From contig JADGRQ010000002.1 of assembly GCA_017880775.1 (NCBI GenBank), positions 164,660 through 228,659 on the forward strand: a stretch of DNA of 64,000 nucleotides, in the 5' to 3' direction. Origin of the DNA: Burkholderiales bacterium (GTDB lineage Bacteria > Pseudomonadota > Gammaproteobacteria > Burkholderiales > SG8-39). Made by a program: the position numbers and the translations under genes. The notes beneath the pieces are model-generated. The model searched no databases. It was not told where the DNA came from and was given only the letters and a program-made list of their open reading frames with translations. Below, piece by piece: positions 10,201 to 18,807 of the stretch (the stretch's first letter is position 1; every line of letters begins with the position of its first letter).

Positions 10201-12459
10201 CTTCTGCGTCGGGGTGAAATCGGTAATTTTGAGGTACTTCGAGGGAGTCACGTTGACCCCGATGCTGGAGGAGGCGGTTTGGCAGTTGGCGTTGACGGGG
10301 CAGATCGTAATGAAGCCGACGCGGTAGTTGGTGTCCACGGGTATGAAAGCACGTCCCGCCGCGGTCTTCATCATCTGCATGCGGGTTCGGTAGTAGGCGT
10401 ACCAGTTGGCGAAGTTGGTCATCTCCTCGCCGTAGGTGCAGGTGGCGCCGGCGCAGTCGCTGCGCCTCGATCCCTTCGGGTAGGCGTTGACGCTCGCAAC
10501 GATGTCGGTGCGGCTGAACGCGCCTACACCGATGCGCACCGCGCGCCCGGGAGGGAGTGCGTTGAATACGTCCGCGCCGCCGGTCATCGCGATCACCGAA
10601 GTGGAGACGTCGCCCGACGACGTGCCGAGTTGCACCGAACCCATGACGTCGACCACGAAATTGCTCAAAGTGCCGGTTCCGGCACGCCCTATCGCCTGGC
10701 CATTGGGGCTGGCGCCTAACGCGACTGGCGCCTGGATGCGCAGGTCCGCGGCGGAGATGGTGGCCGTGAATCCGCCGTTCACCCCGGTGCAGGCGTTGAC
10801 GCGGGCTTTCAAAGCTGCGAGTACGGCGTTTCGTTTGGCCGAAGTGTTGGTGCCTGCGGTGGCCTGGATGCGGCCGTCCGGAGCCTTGACCGTCACGCTG
10901 CTTCCGTAGGAGCTGTCGTCCGCGCCGATCGAACAAAGCAGATTCACGGCGTTCACCGTCAGCGTGACGATTTCCTGCTGCGCAGTCCCGGCAAGGGTGT
11001 TGACCGTCATCCTGCCGATCGAACTCAAGGTACCCACTGCATTCGACGCAACGATGATCGTTGCGCCTGATCCCGATACTCCGAGGCAGGACTGGGAGAT
11101 CGTGACGTTGCCACCCGACGCGGCGGCGTAGTAGAGCGGGCCCGGCGGGGACGGGCAGACTGGTTTGGCGCCCGCGGGCGCCAATCCGATCGCCGTGGCG
11201 ATCTGGGCCGCGACCTGCGCCGGGGTGGAACCAGCGGGAAACGTGATCGGGCCGGCGATCACCGGTAAACCGGCGATCGTGATGTTGGTAATGGTCCCGC
11301 CGGCCGGGGCGACGGCGTTGACGAGGATATTGCCATCATTGGCGACTGCCGCGAAATTCCCGGTCTGCGACTTCGTGGTGCCGAGGTGCTTCGCGTGGAT
11401 GTAATACTTGAAAGTCCCGGCGGATGCGCCGGGCGCCGTCCCCTTCTTGCGGCGGCAGTCGACCAGGGTGCCAAAGTCGGCGCACCAGCGCGGCCCGAAA
11501 AATGGATGCGGCCTGCCGTCGGCAACAATTGCCGCGCCGGCTCGGCAATCGGTGAGCTCCGAGTCGGTACAGAACTCTGGCGCCATGAAGGTATGCGTTC
11601 CCGGCCCCGGAGCGCCGGGCACTATGGAGGATCCGCTCACACAGACATCGCGCGCCGCGGTGGTGCAGTACTGGGCGGTCTGCATGCGATAGTAGTAGGG
11701 TGATCCGGCGAGGTATTTGACGGTGGGGCTGGCGGCAGTGGTGTTGCCAAACGCAAATACCGAGTCGGGAAACTGATACGCGGTGTTCTGCCGGCAATTG
11801 CCGCCGGTGGCGGAATCCGTCTTGTCCTTGCACCAGACGCGGTCGTTGAAATTCGCAGCCAGGTTGTCCAGCACGATGCTCCCGGCAGGGTTCGCGAATT
11901 GAACATACGGATTTCTTTGCACCGCAGTCCAGTTCGCGGTAAAGGCGGCGGTCTGGCTCGGCATGTCCGTCATGACGCCGCTCACGACGTTCGGCGGGTT
12001 CACGCCCGGCTGGTAATAGAGCTCCGGGTTGTAGTAGATCTGGTTGAAATCCGGGCTGTTGTACGGCGGATCGCCAAACACGCAGGCCTTCGGCGCTCCA
12101 TCGATCGTGCCCGGGGTTTGCGGGGGCGTCGCGGGCCTCGACGGCGCGGCGGCGGAGATTGCAGACCCGGTTTCGTCGCCTGTGTCCGCGCACGCGGCGC
12201 TCGTAAAAGTCGCATCCGTGTTCGAGCTGGGATAATCGTTGCCGTCGTTTACGAAATCGGGCATGTAGTCGAAATCCATGCTGCCCGAGTCGTCCAGGAT
12301 GAACATGATGTTGGGCAGGATCTGGCTGGCCGGCGCGCCGAGCGGCTCGTTGGCGATGGTAAGCGGGCCCGACTGTGCCGGCACCATCGCACCGAGCATG
12401 CCGGCGACCGCAAGCGCGATGCAGGCAAGCGTCGAATCAGGCTTCGGTATGCATTTCAT
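7231..12459 (-). CDS. pilY1: type IV pilus tip/assembly protein PilY1
   Basis: A 1742-residue secreted PilY1. It has a signal peptide (about residues 1-30), then a von Willebrand A MIDAS motif in FILDDSGSMDF (about 55-65) and further vWA-like segments (EEMTNFANWYAYYRTRM, PLGGTPLREAL) far downstream. The C-terminal third is the PilY1 beta-propeller, with AYIPGLVLPKLYQL, YALDIT and YGGDLEGSVWRF. PilY1 sits at the pilus tip and is needed for pilus priming and adhesion. The ATG at 12459 is preferred over the in-frame ATG four codons upstream because GGAG lies just before it. The classic DxNxDx calcium loop of Pseudomonas PilY1 is not obvious. Confidence 0.92.
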   Translation of the reverse strand: MKCIPKPDSTLACIALAVAGMLGAMVPAQSGPLTIANEPLGAPASQILPNIMFILDDSGSMDFDYMPDFVNDGNDYPSSNTDATFTSAACADTGDETGSAISAAAPSRPATPPQTPGTIDGAPKACVFGDPPYNSPDFNQIYYNPELYYQPGVNPPNVVSGVMTDMPSQTAAFTANWTAVQRNPYVQFANPAGSIVLDNLAANFNDRVWCKDKTDSATGGNCRQNTAYQFPDSVFAFGNTTAASPTVKYLAGSPYYYRMQTAQYCTTAARDVCVSGSSIVPGAPGPGTHTFMAPEFCTDSELTDCRAGAAIVADGRPHPFFGPRWCADFGTLVDCRRKKGTAPGASAGTFKYYIHAKHLGTTKSQTGNFAAVANDGNILVNAVAPAGGTITNITIAGLPVIAGPITFPAGSTPAQVAAQIATAIGLAPAGAKPVCPSPPGPLYYAAASGGNVTISQSCLGVSGSGATIIVASNAVGTLSSIGRMTVNTLAGTAQQEIVTLTVNAVNLLCSIGADDSSYGSSVTVKAPDGRIQATAGTNTSAKRNAVLAALKARVNACTGVNGGFTATISAADLRIQAPVALGASPNGQAIGRAGTGTLSNFVVDVMGSVQLGTSSGDVSTSVIAMTGGADVFNALPPGRAVRIGVGAFSRTDIVASVNAYPKGSRRSDCAGATCTYGEEMTNFANWYAYYRTRMQMMKTAAGRAFIPVDTNYRVGFITICPVNANCQTASSSIGVNVTPSKYLKITDFTPTQKNAWYIKFYGTAPLGGTPLREALARVGAIYAGQFGNPLTTGLTAANDDPITRSCQPNFALLATDGNWNLGPGFREDGVTPIGNVDNVNAAPYSTQSQGVFDGGTPTSSDTLADVALYYYKTDLRTSGAMSPNNVPTTSKDTASHQHMVTFTIGLGLDGELTFRPDYESATSGDFFDVKQGVKNWPVAVADQPSALDDLWHAAVNGRGVFYSIKNPADLAASLADMRDQLAARLGAGAAAATSNLQPVAGDNFAFTASFTTATWTGDLKARTIDLSTGAVSTVSLWSAGVLLDANPYTSRQIFTFDPTDTVAGGGQNGNRLKHFCPPGSSGAPCSDGTGLTPSPGGEMDLFAASQLPQAFDTAQQTNATNASLVNYLRGDRSFENATPSRLLGTDLYRSRDSLMGDIVNAQPAYVKRSPFSYNDAGFLGFRACIEGTGSACAAAQFANPLLPRRGTVYAAANDGMLHAFETDFTNNPYFQTAGISTPSTADDSFTGDNTGNGVERWAYIPGLVLPKLYQLASDPYSHSYFTDGTPQVGDICVSTPCAGQADWRTILVGGLNSGGIGYYALDITNPLAPRGLWELTHGPCIAVDSNGVPTPAGTYKSDCNLGLSYGNAVITKRFYDQKWVVMVTSGYNNTVGGGDGKGYLYILDAVTGNILHRLTTGVGSTTVNPAAVPPTRGPSGLSKINGWTTNGAVDNTVLAIYGGDLEGSVWRFKLDFPAGGSPSVTKVAVAKDAAGAVQPITVKPELADVNGERIIVFGTGKFLEVSDKVPPPPIPPSVIPLPFQKQTIYALRDDLSVTGAGPVIPNVRDSTAVPERTFIPTGTPGDPSASRTVAVAGNDPTLVANPNLPVDPNLPAAPNLSINSGWLIDLPDNGERVNVDPILQLGTLVVASNVPTSDTCSAGGYSYINFLDVTNGAFVQGSANNLASTKIASSIIVGINVVMLPGGAVKTIGTLADETRRSEDTPVPAASFVGKRVSWRELFVDQ

Positions 12460-12486
12460 GATGCTCTCCATGGTTCAGGCCGGCGC

Positions 12487-13104
12487 TCAATTGAGCATCG
12501 CCTGAACGTAACTGACGGTGTTGCGCGGCCCGTCGATCCTTACCGTAACGCGATAGTAGGTTGAGGTGGCCCCCTGCAACGCTTGCTGGCCATAACCCAC
12601 CGCGCCTTTGGTGCTCGCGGGCGCGGTAGCGGAAGCCACCCTGACGCAATTGGCGTTGAGCTGGGGCCCGGTTGATTCGCACATGCGGTGGATCACGTAG
12701 CGCACGCGGTTGCCGTTGCTGTCGATCCCAAGGTCCTTCCACGCAGTAGCGTTGGATTCGAGCCAGAAGGTCTCGGATAGCAGATTGAGGGCCGCCTGCC
12801 AGTTGGCCCGGTAGTAAGGGGGAGGCGCTATAATGTTGCCCGGCAGCATAGGCGCGTTAGCTGGATTGCGCAGCCAGGCGATCGCGCCCTTGGTCTGATC
12901 CGGATCCTCGAAAGCGCGGTCTGCGGCCAGCGTCGCACCCTGGCGGAACGCGAGGTTGCCGGCGATCATCACATTGGTGTCGACCGAACGCATCAGCGCG
13001 ATGCCGGCGAGCGACATCGCCACCAGCACGATCAACGCGATGAACAGAATCACGCCGCGCTGGGCGGGACGCGAGGCGATTGCGGGGAGCTTGCGCACGC
13101 TCAT
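12487..13104 (-). CDS. pilX: minor pilin / pilus assembly protein PilX
   Basis: A 205-residue PilX. It starts MSVRKLPAI and has the PilX-type N-terminus QRGVILFIALIVLVAMSLAG (about residues 15-34), a hydrophobic helix resembling prepilins but lacking the usual G-F-T cleavage site, followed by the conserved RSVDTNVMIAGNLAF. It forms part of the minor pilin priming complex with PilV, PilW, FimT and PilY1 in the inner membrane. The ATG at 13104 overlaps the pilW stop in ATGA, which rules out the longer open frame upstream. Confidence 0.9.
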   Translation of the reverse strand: MSVRKLPAIASRPAQRGVILFIALIVLVAMSLAGIALMRSVDTNVMIAGNLAFRQGATLAADRAFEDPDQTKGAIAWLRNPANAPMLPGNIIAPPPYYRANWQAALNLLSETFWLESNATAWKDLGIDSNGNRVRYVIHRMCESTGPQLNANCVRVASATAPASTKGAVGYGQQALQGATSTYYRVTVRIDGPRNTVSYVQAMLN

Positions 13105-14294
13105 CTCCAGATCATGTTGCGCAGCGGGACGATGGTCTCGAACACGCGGTACTTGTAGCAACTCGGCAAAGCGCCGGCCGCCTGTAGCGTCGAAAACCCC
13201 GTGCCCGCAGGCGCCGCCGCGGTCCTGCCCCACACCGGCTGGTTGGCTGCCGTGGTCGCCGTGCACACGCCCGCCGCGGTCGGCTGCTCGTAGTTCTGGC
13301 TGCGCGCGAGCACCGCGACGCGCACCGCAAGCACCTGCTGCCATAGGGCAGCGTTCGTCGGCGTGATGCCGTCGTAGACGTCCACCGTGCGGTTGACGTC
13401 GTTATCGGTGTCCTTGCCGTAAAGCGCCTGCAGATCGACGATGTCGTCGACCAGCGCCTGCCCGCCGGCGCCGCCCTGCGGCGGAAGCACCTCGGTTGCG
13501 ACCAGCTGGTTGTTGGCGATCGAGAAGTTGCGCCAGACCGGGGGGGTGTTCCCCGGATTGTTGATCCCCGGGGCGCTCCCCGGGGTGCGCCCGAGGTCGA
13601 ACACCATCGCGTCGCGCGCAAATTTTGGCAGGGACCCATTCTGGTCCGGGTTGTAGGTCCCGGCAGCATGGCTCAGCAGCGAGGCCCCCGGGTTGACCGT
13701 CGTGATTTGCGCGAGCGCGCAGCTGTCGCCGCCAACGCCCCCCGGCTGCGTGACCACGATCAGGTCGTTGGTTTCGAAACCCGCCGTTCCGTCGGGGTTG
13801 TAGTCATACGGCGGCGCCATGGGCTGCAACAGCCTGTTCGGCACGGAGCGTTCGTTATTGCCGCCGTACAGCACGGTGATGCTGTCGGGCTGGTTGGTAA
13901 GAGTATTCTTGATGATCACCACCGGCGCGATTTGGAGCGTGCGCAACTCCGGGACGGCGGGCGGGGACTGAGGAGTGCCGTTGAAGTAGTACTGCACCGG
14001 GCTGCATTTGGCATCGGCGGCGGTGTCGCAGCCGCAGCCTAGCGCGCTCGGATGATTGATGCCGTAGCCCGCCATGCGCAGATCGCGCTCGATGGTGTAC
14101 AGCGCGATCGCGCCGTTGACCTGCGCCGCGCCGGAGCCGGTGGTCGAGCGCTTGTACTGCTCGTTGGTGACGTACAGGTGCGAAATGATGACGATGCCGA
14201 TCAGGCCGACCATCATGCCGACCATCAGTTCGACCAGACTCAGTCCGGCCTGCCGGGCGCAAGTGGAAAACCGCATGGCGTGCGCTTGCTTCAT
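13101..14294 (-). CDS. pilW: minor pilin PilW
   Basis: A 397-residue PilW-family minor pilin. The prepilin-type N-terminus QAGLSLVELMVGMMVGLIG (about residues 15-33) carries the conserved glutamate five residues after the cleavage site, followed by a large C-terminal domain with CGCD and other cysteines. It primes pilus assembly with PilV, PilX and PilY1. The ATG at 14294 overlaps the pilV stop in ATGA; a second ATG at 14276 is possible but less well supported. Confidence 0.9.
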   Translation of the reverse strand: MKQAHAMRFSTCARQAGLSLVELMVGMMVGLIGIVIISHLYVTNEQYKRSTTGSGAAQVNGAIALYTIERDLRMAGYGINHPSALGCGCDTAADAKCSPVQYYFNGTPQSPPAVPELRTLQIAPVVIIKNTLTNQPDSITVLYGGNNERSVPNRLLQPMAPPYDYNPDGTAGFETNDLIVVTQPGGVGGDSCALAQITTVNPGASLLSHAAGTYNPDQNGSLPKFARDAMVFDLGRTPGSAPGINNPGNTPPVWRNFSIANNQLVATEVLPPQGGAGGQALVDDIVDLQALYGKDTDNDVNRTVDVYDGITPTNAALWQQVLAVRVAVLARSQNYEQPTAAGVCTATTAANQPVWGRTAAAPAGTGFSTLQAAGALPSCYKYRVFETIVPLRNMIWR

Positions 14295-14695
14295 CCGTTG
14301 ATCCAGTTGCTCATCTGGACCTTGCGGTCGGTGCCCTCGCCGGGCTGGCGCCACTGGATCGTGACGGTCACGCTGTTACCGCTTGCCGCAGGCACCAGGA
14401 TCGATGGATTGCTGCCGGGCAGCAGGGCCGCGACGTCGGCGTTCCACTGGATGCGCGGCACGTAGCCCCCGTCCGCGTCGTCGTACCGCGCCAGGTTGGC
14501 GCGGTCGACCCACATCTGGCCGATGATCTGGTTGGCGAGAAACGCGGCCTCGCTGCGGTACTTCGCGTCTGTGGTGTTCTTCATCGCGACCGCCTGCATG
14601 CCGATCAGCGCCAGGATGCCGATCGAGAAGATCAGGATGCCGATCAGCGCCTCGATCAGAATCACCCCGCGTTGGGATTTCGGTGTGCGCGTCAT
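14291..14695 (-). CDS. pilV: minor pilin PilV
   Basis: A 134-residue PilV-type minor pilin with the prepilin signature QRGVILIEALIGILIFSIG (about residues 8-26) and the conserved glutamate of the helix. It is processed by PilD and joins the minor pilin complex. Both ends are 4-base ATGA overlaps with fimT upstream and pilW downstream, so translation is probably coupled through the operon. Confidence 0.9.
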   Translation of the reverse strand: MTRTPKSQRGVILIEALIGILIFSIGILALIGMQAVAMKNTTDAKYRSEAAFLANQIIGQMWVDRANLARYDDADGGYVPRIQWNADVAALLPGSNPSILVPAASGNSVTVTIQWRQPGEGTDRKVQMSNWING

Positions 14696-15378
14696 GGCAT
14701 GAAGGCAAATCCGGCCCCGCAGGATCTTGAATCGTTAACGTCGGTTACCGCCGGATCGCACATGCGCACCTCACCGCCGGGACTGACCAGGATGCTCAGG
14801 CAGCGCATCGGTCCGCCCCCGGCGGTCCCGAACGGCGGCTGGCACGCTCCCCCGGTGGGGTTCCTGACGTTGATCTGCGAAAGATTCGCTACACCGCCGG
14901 TGGTGCCGGTGGTGAGGCGGCCGAGGCCGTTGAACACCGCCAGGCCGCTGGCCGCCGCCAGCGTCGCGTTGATGGACCCTTCGGTGCCGGACTTCTTCTG
15001 CAGGATGAACGGGTCCACGGCGTCCGATGGCGCCCTGTCGCACTTGCCGCTCGGATCGGCGGCCAGGCCGCTCGGATCGGCGGCCAGGCTGACGACCCAG
15101 TTCGCGCCCGCGGTCGCGCCCGCGGCCAGCAGAGCGCAGCCGGCGTCCACCGTGGTGACCAACTGGAAGCGCACCCTCGCATTGCGCCGCAAGGCCTCGG
15201 CGCGCGCCAGTTGCAGGCCGCTCACCACTCCCTCGGCGGCGGTCTTGAGCTGGGTGTTCTGTATCCACACCGAGACGTTCGGCAGGCCGAGCGCCAACGC
15301 GATGGCCATCACCGCCATTGCGATCATCACCTCGATCAGGGTGAAGCCCTCGAGCGCGCCGGGACGGCGGGTCAGCAT
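14692..15378 (-). CDS. fimT: GspH/FimT-family minor pilin
   Basis: A 228-residue FimT/FimU/GspH-type pseudopilin. The N-terminus [19 protein letters not shown] (about residues 9-27) is a clear type IV prepilin leader, and [16 protein letters not shown] matches the conserved GspH helix. The ATG at 15378 overlaps the pilE stop (ATGCTGA) and replaces a much longer frame upstream. The protein contains a duplicated seven-residue unit (LAADPSG twice) encoded by a 21-base tandem repeat. FimT-type pilins have also been tied to DNA uptake; nothing here proves that role. Confidence 0.88.
   Translation of the reverse strand: MLTRRPGALEGFTLIEVMIAMAVMAIALALGLPNVSVWIQNTQLKTAAEGVVSGLQLARAEALRRNARVRFQLVTTVDAGCALLAAGATAGANWVVSLAADPSGLAADPSGKCDRAPSDAVDPFILQKKSGTEGSINATLAAASGLAVFNGLGRLTTGTTGGVANLSQINVRNPTGGACQPPFGTAGGGPMRCLSILVSPGGEVRMCDPAVTDVNDSRSCGAGFAFMP
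15047..15088 (+). repeat. 21-base tandem duplication inside fimT
   Basis: Two perfect head-to-tail copies of a 21-base unit, encoding LAADPSG twice in the FimT protein. The copies are identical, so the duplication is recent or kept by slippage. It adds seven residues without breaking the frame. Confidence 0.9.
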
Positions 15379-15830
15379 GCGCCGCCCTTCTTCTGCACCC
15401 AGCACTTGGTCGCCGGGAGCGCCCAGCCTGGGGGGACTTTGGTTGTGTTCTTGGTCTGCGTTTCGTCGATCGTCAGGATGAAGTCCTTCATGCCCTCCGT
15501 GTCCACGCCCGTCGCGGTGATCGTGTAGGTCTGGTCGCCGGTTGCATTGGCGTTGTCCGATGCGCACGTGTACTTGAAGTACTTGGTGCCGGGAGGACTG
15601 GGAAGGAGGGTGGCCGTAATGCTGCAGACTTTGGCCGTGCCGTACATCCGGTTGTCCATGTAGGCCGACTCCAGCTTCACCCGCAGGTCGGACAGTTGCG
15701 AGGTCGCCTCCTGGATCTTGCTGCGCGTGATGTAATCGTTGTAGGCCGGCAAGGCGATCATCGCCAGGATGCCGATGATGGCGACGACGATCATCAGTTC
15801 GATTAGCGTGAATCCGTGCATGCGGCGCAT
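15372..15830 (-). CDS. pilE: type IV pilin PilE
   Basis: A 152-residue type IVa pilin. A six-residue leader ends at the PilD cleavage site MRRMHG^[13 protein letters not shown]; the glutamate at mature position 5 is present. The following hydrophobic helix runs to [13 protein letters not shown], and two cysteines near the C-terminus ([11 protein letters not shown]) can close the D-region loop. GGGAG lies six bases before the ATG at 15830. It heads the operon pilE-fimT-pilV-pilW-pilX-pilY1-tonB-like. It could be the major pilin or a PilE-like minor pilin; the operon position favours the minor pilin set. Confidence 0.9.
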   Translation of the reverse strand: MRRMHGFTLIELMIVVAIIGILAMIALPAYNDYITRSKIQEATSQLSDLRVKLESAYMDNRMYGTAKVCSITATLLPSPPGTKYFKYTCASDNANATGDQTYTITATGVDTEGMKDFILTIDETQTKNTTKVPPGWALPATKCWVQKKGGAC

Positions 15831-15880
15831 GGCAACTCCCTTCTCGGTGGGTGGAATCCTAGGCATCCGCCGCGCGGGCG

Positions 15881-15910
15881 GCAAACGCGCGCGATGAACG
15901 GCGCGTTTGC
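15881..15910. promoter_or_regulatory. perfect 10-base inverted repeat upstream of pilE
   Basis: GCAAACGCGC and its exact reverse complement GCGCGTTTGC are separated by 10 bases, 51-80 bases upstream of the pilE ATG. A weak minus-strand -10-like TATACT lies at 15936-15941, so the repeat would fall just downstream of the transcript start, as an operator or a leader hairpin. Confidence 0.5.
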
Positions 15911-15981
15911 AGGGCCGAACGGCATGGCCGCGGCGAGTATAGCGGAACTGGTTCACGCTTCCGGCACGGCGCCCGAGGGTT

Positions 15982-16010
15982 TTGGCGCCCTGTGGCGAGG
16001 GGCGTATAAT
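15982..16010 (+). promoter_or_regulatory. sigma-70 type promoter of tRNA-Thr
   Basis: TTGGCG at 15982-15987 and a perfect TATAAT at 16005-16010 are separated by 17 bases. The tRNA begins 17 bases after the -10 box. The spacing and G+C-rich stretch after the -10 fit a stable-RNA promoter. Confidence 0.7.
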
Positions 16011-16026
16011 CCGCCGCTCGCCGATC

Positions 16027-16099
<73 letters not shown>

Positions 16100-16159
16100 T
16101 CAGGATCGCGGCACACGACCGATGGGAGCGGTCGCGGACGCAGCATCTTTCGCAGTTCA

Positions 16160-16531
16160 ATGCCGATGGCCACGATCCTGATCATCGATGACGACGAAAG
16201 CCTGCGCGAGCTGCTCAGGCTGCATCTGACCTCGGCCGGCTATGAAGTGCGCGTTGCCGAGGATGCGATCGACGCGGGCCACCTGGTGCTGAAACAGGCG
16301 CCGGATCTGATCATCACGGACGTCAACTTGCCGCACATGGACGGCTTCGAGTTCGTCGCGGCGCTGAAGTCCGACCCGACGCTGCCGTACATCCCGGTGA
16401 TTTTCCTGACCTCGACGGATGACGGCGACCACCGCGGCAAGGAATTGGGCGCCGTCGGGTATCTGACCAAGCCGGTGCGGGCCGACCAGCTCCTGGCGAT
16501 GGTCGCGCAGCATTTGCCGCGCGAACGCTAG
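16160..16531 (+). CDS. single-domain CheY-like response regulator
   Basis: A 123-residue receiver domain with no output domain. The acidic pocket is IIDDDES (about residues 8-14), the phosphoacceptor aspartate is in IITDVNLPHMDG (about residue 55), the switch threonine is in IFLTST, and the conserved lysine is in LTKPV. Such proteins work by protein contact, for example in motility or phosphorelays. No histidine kinase is adjacent. It follows tRNA-Thr and is convergent with the SPOR gene. A second ATG two codons in is an equally possible start; no clear ribosome site decides. Confidence 0.88.
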   Translation: MPMATILIIDDDESLRELLRLHLTSAGYEVRVAEDAIDAGHLVLKQAPDLIITDVNLPHMDGFEFVAALKSDPTLPYIPVIFLTSTDDGDHRGKELGAVGYLTKPVRADQLLAMVAQHLPRER

Positions 16532-16541
16532 ACGCTCGCCT

Positions 16542-17234
16542 TTAGCCGCTGCGCGCGGGCGCATCGGGCGCCGGACAATCTTTCACCTCGCTCCCCGGGA
16601 ATGCCTGCACCAGTTCCACGAGTCGCGCGGCAAGAGCGGCGTCGACGCCGCGCACCTGGAACAGCACTTTCTGCACCTGCGTATCGCGCCGGCCGAGCAG
16701 GGCCGTGCGCACGCCTTTCGCGCGCAGCATCGCCAGGCGGCTGTTGGCGGCTTCCTCGCTTTTGAATACGCCCAGCGAAATCGCCGAGCGCCAGCGGCCT
16801 TCCTCCAGCACGACGAAATAGTCCTCGATACCGATATTTTTCAGCTCGAGTGCCTTCTTCGCGGCGCTCTGGCGGTTACCCTGCGGCGCGATGTAAACCC
16901 ACCATCCGGCGGTCTCCTCGATGCGATGCTGCGCAAGCCGCGCGCCGAGCGCGAGCGGCTCGAGCGCCTTTTCGGCCCGCGCCGTGTCAGTCACCGTGAA
17001 GCTGCCCCATTCGACGCAGGCGCGCGGCTCGGCTTCCGCCGCGGGCTTGGGCGCTTCGGGTTTTGCCGGCTCCGGCGCGCCGAGCTCGCGCGCGCTCAGG
17101 ATCCGCACCTGATCGGCAGCGATCTGCTGTTGCAGCGGGCGCGGGTCGCGCTGCTCGCCATCGCCGCCGAAGTACCGCGCCCAGGCGAAAAACCCCAGGT
17201 TCGCAAGCAGCAGAAGGAGAAACAGGGCCCTCAT
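16542..17234 (-). CDS. SPOR-domain membrane protein
   Basis: A 230-residue protein with an N-terminal transmembrane segment (MRALFLLLLLANLGFFAWA), a charged proline/alanine linker, and a C-terminal SPOR-like region (about residues 120-205) with WWVYIAPQ and ISLGVFKSEEAA. SPOR domains bind denuded peptidoglycan at the division septum. The ATG at 17234 overlaps the coaX stop in ATGA. The birA-coaX-SPOR order recurs in betaproteobacteria. Exact partner unknown. Confidence 0.82.
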   Translation of the reverse strand: MRALFLLLLLANLGFFAWARYFGGDGEQRDPRPLQQQIAADQVRILSARELGAPEPAKPEAPKPAAEAEPRACVEWGSFTVTDTARAEKALEPLALGARLAQHRIEETAGWWVYIAPQGNRQSAAKKALELKNIGIEDYFVVLEEGRWRSAISLGVFKSEEAANSRLAMLRAKGVRTALLGRRDTQVQKVLFQVRGVDAALAARLVELVQAFPGSEVKDCPAPDAPARSG

Positions 17235-17977
17235 CGGCGAGCGCGCATCGATTCGTCCAGCGCAATCCGCGCGAGGCCTTCGAGCACCAGCGTGTCGACG
17301 AAGCGGCAAGGCACGGTCTCGAGCTTCTCGATCAACGCCGGGCCGCCGCCGCCGGAGACGATGCACTGCGCGGTTGCGCCGAGCAGGCGGAACATGCGCT
17401 CGACCGCGCCCGCCTGCGCGTGCCGGCAGCCGGTCTCGATGGCGTCCACGGTATTGCGCGGCGCGCGCACGTAGTGGCCTTCCTGCAGAGGCAGGCGCCC
17501 GGTGTGCTCGTGCAGCACGAAGCGCATCAGGTCGATGCCGGGCAGGATCACTCCGCCTTCGAACGCGCCCTGCGCCGAGAGCAGATCGACGGTGGTGGCG
17601 GTGCCCGCATTCACCACCAGGCACGCTCCGGAGTGCAGCGCGTGCGCCGCCACCAGCGCCGCCCAGCGGTCCGGGCCGAGCTGCTCGGGCCGCTCGTAGC
17701 AGTTGGTGACGCCGCAGCGTTCGGCCTCGCCGCGCAGCCAGTGCGGCTCGGTCTCGAAAATGCTGGTCCAGTTGATCAGCAGCTGGTGCACGCCTTCGCC
17801 CGCCACATTGGAGATGACGATGCGCTCGGGATTTTCGTGCGTCGCGGCGAACGGGTTGATGTCGTGGTTGGCGGCGGCGAACTCGATCAGCGACACGGTG
17901 GCAAGGCTGGTCCATCCGTCGCCGTCGTGCCATCCCCACTTGACGCGCGAATTGCCTGCATCGATCGCGAGGATCAT
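17231..17977 (-). CDS. coaX: type III pantothenate kinase
   Basis: CoaX phosphorylates pantothenate, the first step of coenzyme A synthesis. The 248-residue protein shows the ASKHA phosphate motif AIDAGNSRVKWGW (about residues 4-16), PDRWAAL (about 100), and the adenosine motif NAGTATTVD (about 117), then GGVILPG. The start ATG overlaps the birA stop and the end overlaps the SPOR gene, both as ATGA. Confidence 0.94.
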   Translation of the reverse strand: MILAIDAGNSRVKWGWHDGDGWTSLATVSLIEFAAANHDINPFAATHENPERIVISNVAGEGVHQLLINWTSIFETEPHWLRGEAERCGVTNCYERPEQLGPDRWAALVAAHALHSGACLVVNAGTATTVDLLSAQGAFEGGVILPGIDLMRFVLHEHTGRLPLQEGHYVRAPRNTVDAIETGCRHAQAGAVERMFRLLGATAQCIVSGGGGPALIEKLETVPCRFVDTLVLEGLARIALDESMRARR

Positions 17978-18777
17978 GCGCGCCTCGCCATCACCACGCT
18001 GCCGTTGTAGACCGTGCGCATGCCGCTGCGGGTGCGCAACCGCAGCCCGCCGTCGGCCGCCAGACCGTCGGCGTACCCTGAAACCACCCGGCCGTGATCG
18101 GTGCTGACGCGCAGGCGCTGGCCGCGCAAGGCGTGCAGCGACTCCCATTCCTCGCTGAACGCTGCAAGGCCGCCGGACTCGAAAGCACGCAGCGCGCGGG
18201 CAAGTTCGGCCGCGAGCCGCGCCGCGAGCGCGTCGCGTCGCGGCAGCGGCTGCACCAGTTCCTCGAGCGCGGCGAGGCGCCGGCGCAGGCGGTCCTCCAG
18301 GCCCGGAACGACGCGACAATTCAGGCCGACACCGATGATCGCCGCGACACCGTCTCCGGCGCTGCGCGTCTCGATCAGGATGCCGCCAAGCTTCGCGCCC
18401 GCGTTTCGACCCGTGGACAGCAGGTCATTCGGCCACTTCAGTCCGACCTCACGCGCGCCGAGCGAGTGCAGCGCGCGGGCGAGCGCGACGCCAACGGCAA
18501 GCGAAAGGCCGCGCAGCGCCTGGGCCGGGGCGGGAAAACGCCAGCGCAGGGAAAACGTCAGCGCCGCGCCGGGCTGCGTGGTCCAGCGCCGGCCGCGCCG
18601 GCCGCGGCCCGCGCTCTGCGCGTCGGCGATCAGCAGCAGCGCGCGAGGCTCGTCCGCGCGCTCGAGCAGCACGCTGTTGGTGGAGCTGCAGGAATCGAGC
18701 ACTTCCACCTCGAGCGTCTCGCCTTCGCGGGCGAGGCAGGCCGAGACGGCGGCGGGATCGAGATCGTCGAGCGGCAT
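17974..18777 (-). CDS. birA: biotin--[acetyl-CoA-carboxylase] ligase
   Basis: BirA attaches biotin to the lysine of biotin carrier domains through biotinyl-AMP. The 267-residue protein has the biotinyl-AMP loop GRGRRGRRW (about residues 58-66), KWPNDL (about 115) and GGILIE. It lacks the N-terminal helix-turn-helix of the E. coli protein, so it should be a ligase without repressor function. The ATG at 18777 is used; a TTG three codons upstream is possible. A stand-alone biotin carrier at 37769-37987 in this window is a likely substrate. Confidence 0.93.
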   Translation of the reverse strand: MPLDDLDPAAVSACLAREGETLEVEVLDSCSSTNSVLLERADEPRALLLIADAQSAGRGRRGRRWTTQPGAALTFSLRWRFPAPAQALRGLSLAVGVALARALHSLGAREVGLKWPNDLLSTGRNAGAKLGGILIETRSAGDGVAAIIGVGLNCRVVPGLEDRLRRRLAALEELVQPLPRRDALAARLAAELARALRAFESGGLAAFSEEWESLHALRGQRLRVSTDHGRVVSGYADGLAADGGLRLRTRSGMRTVYNGSVVMARRA

Positions 18778-18807
18778 TGAGCGCAATGCTAGCCGAAGGC
18801 GCGCGGT

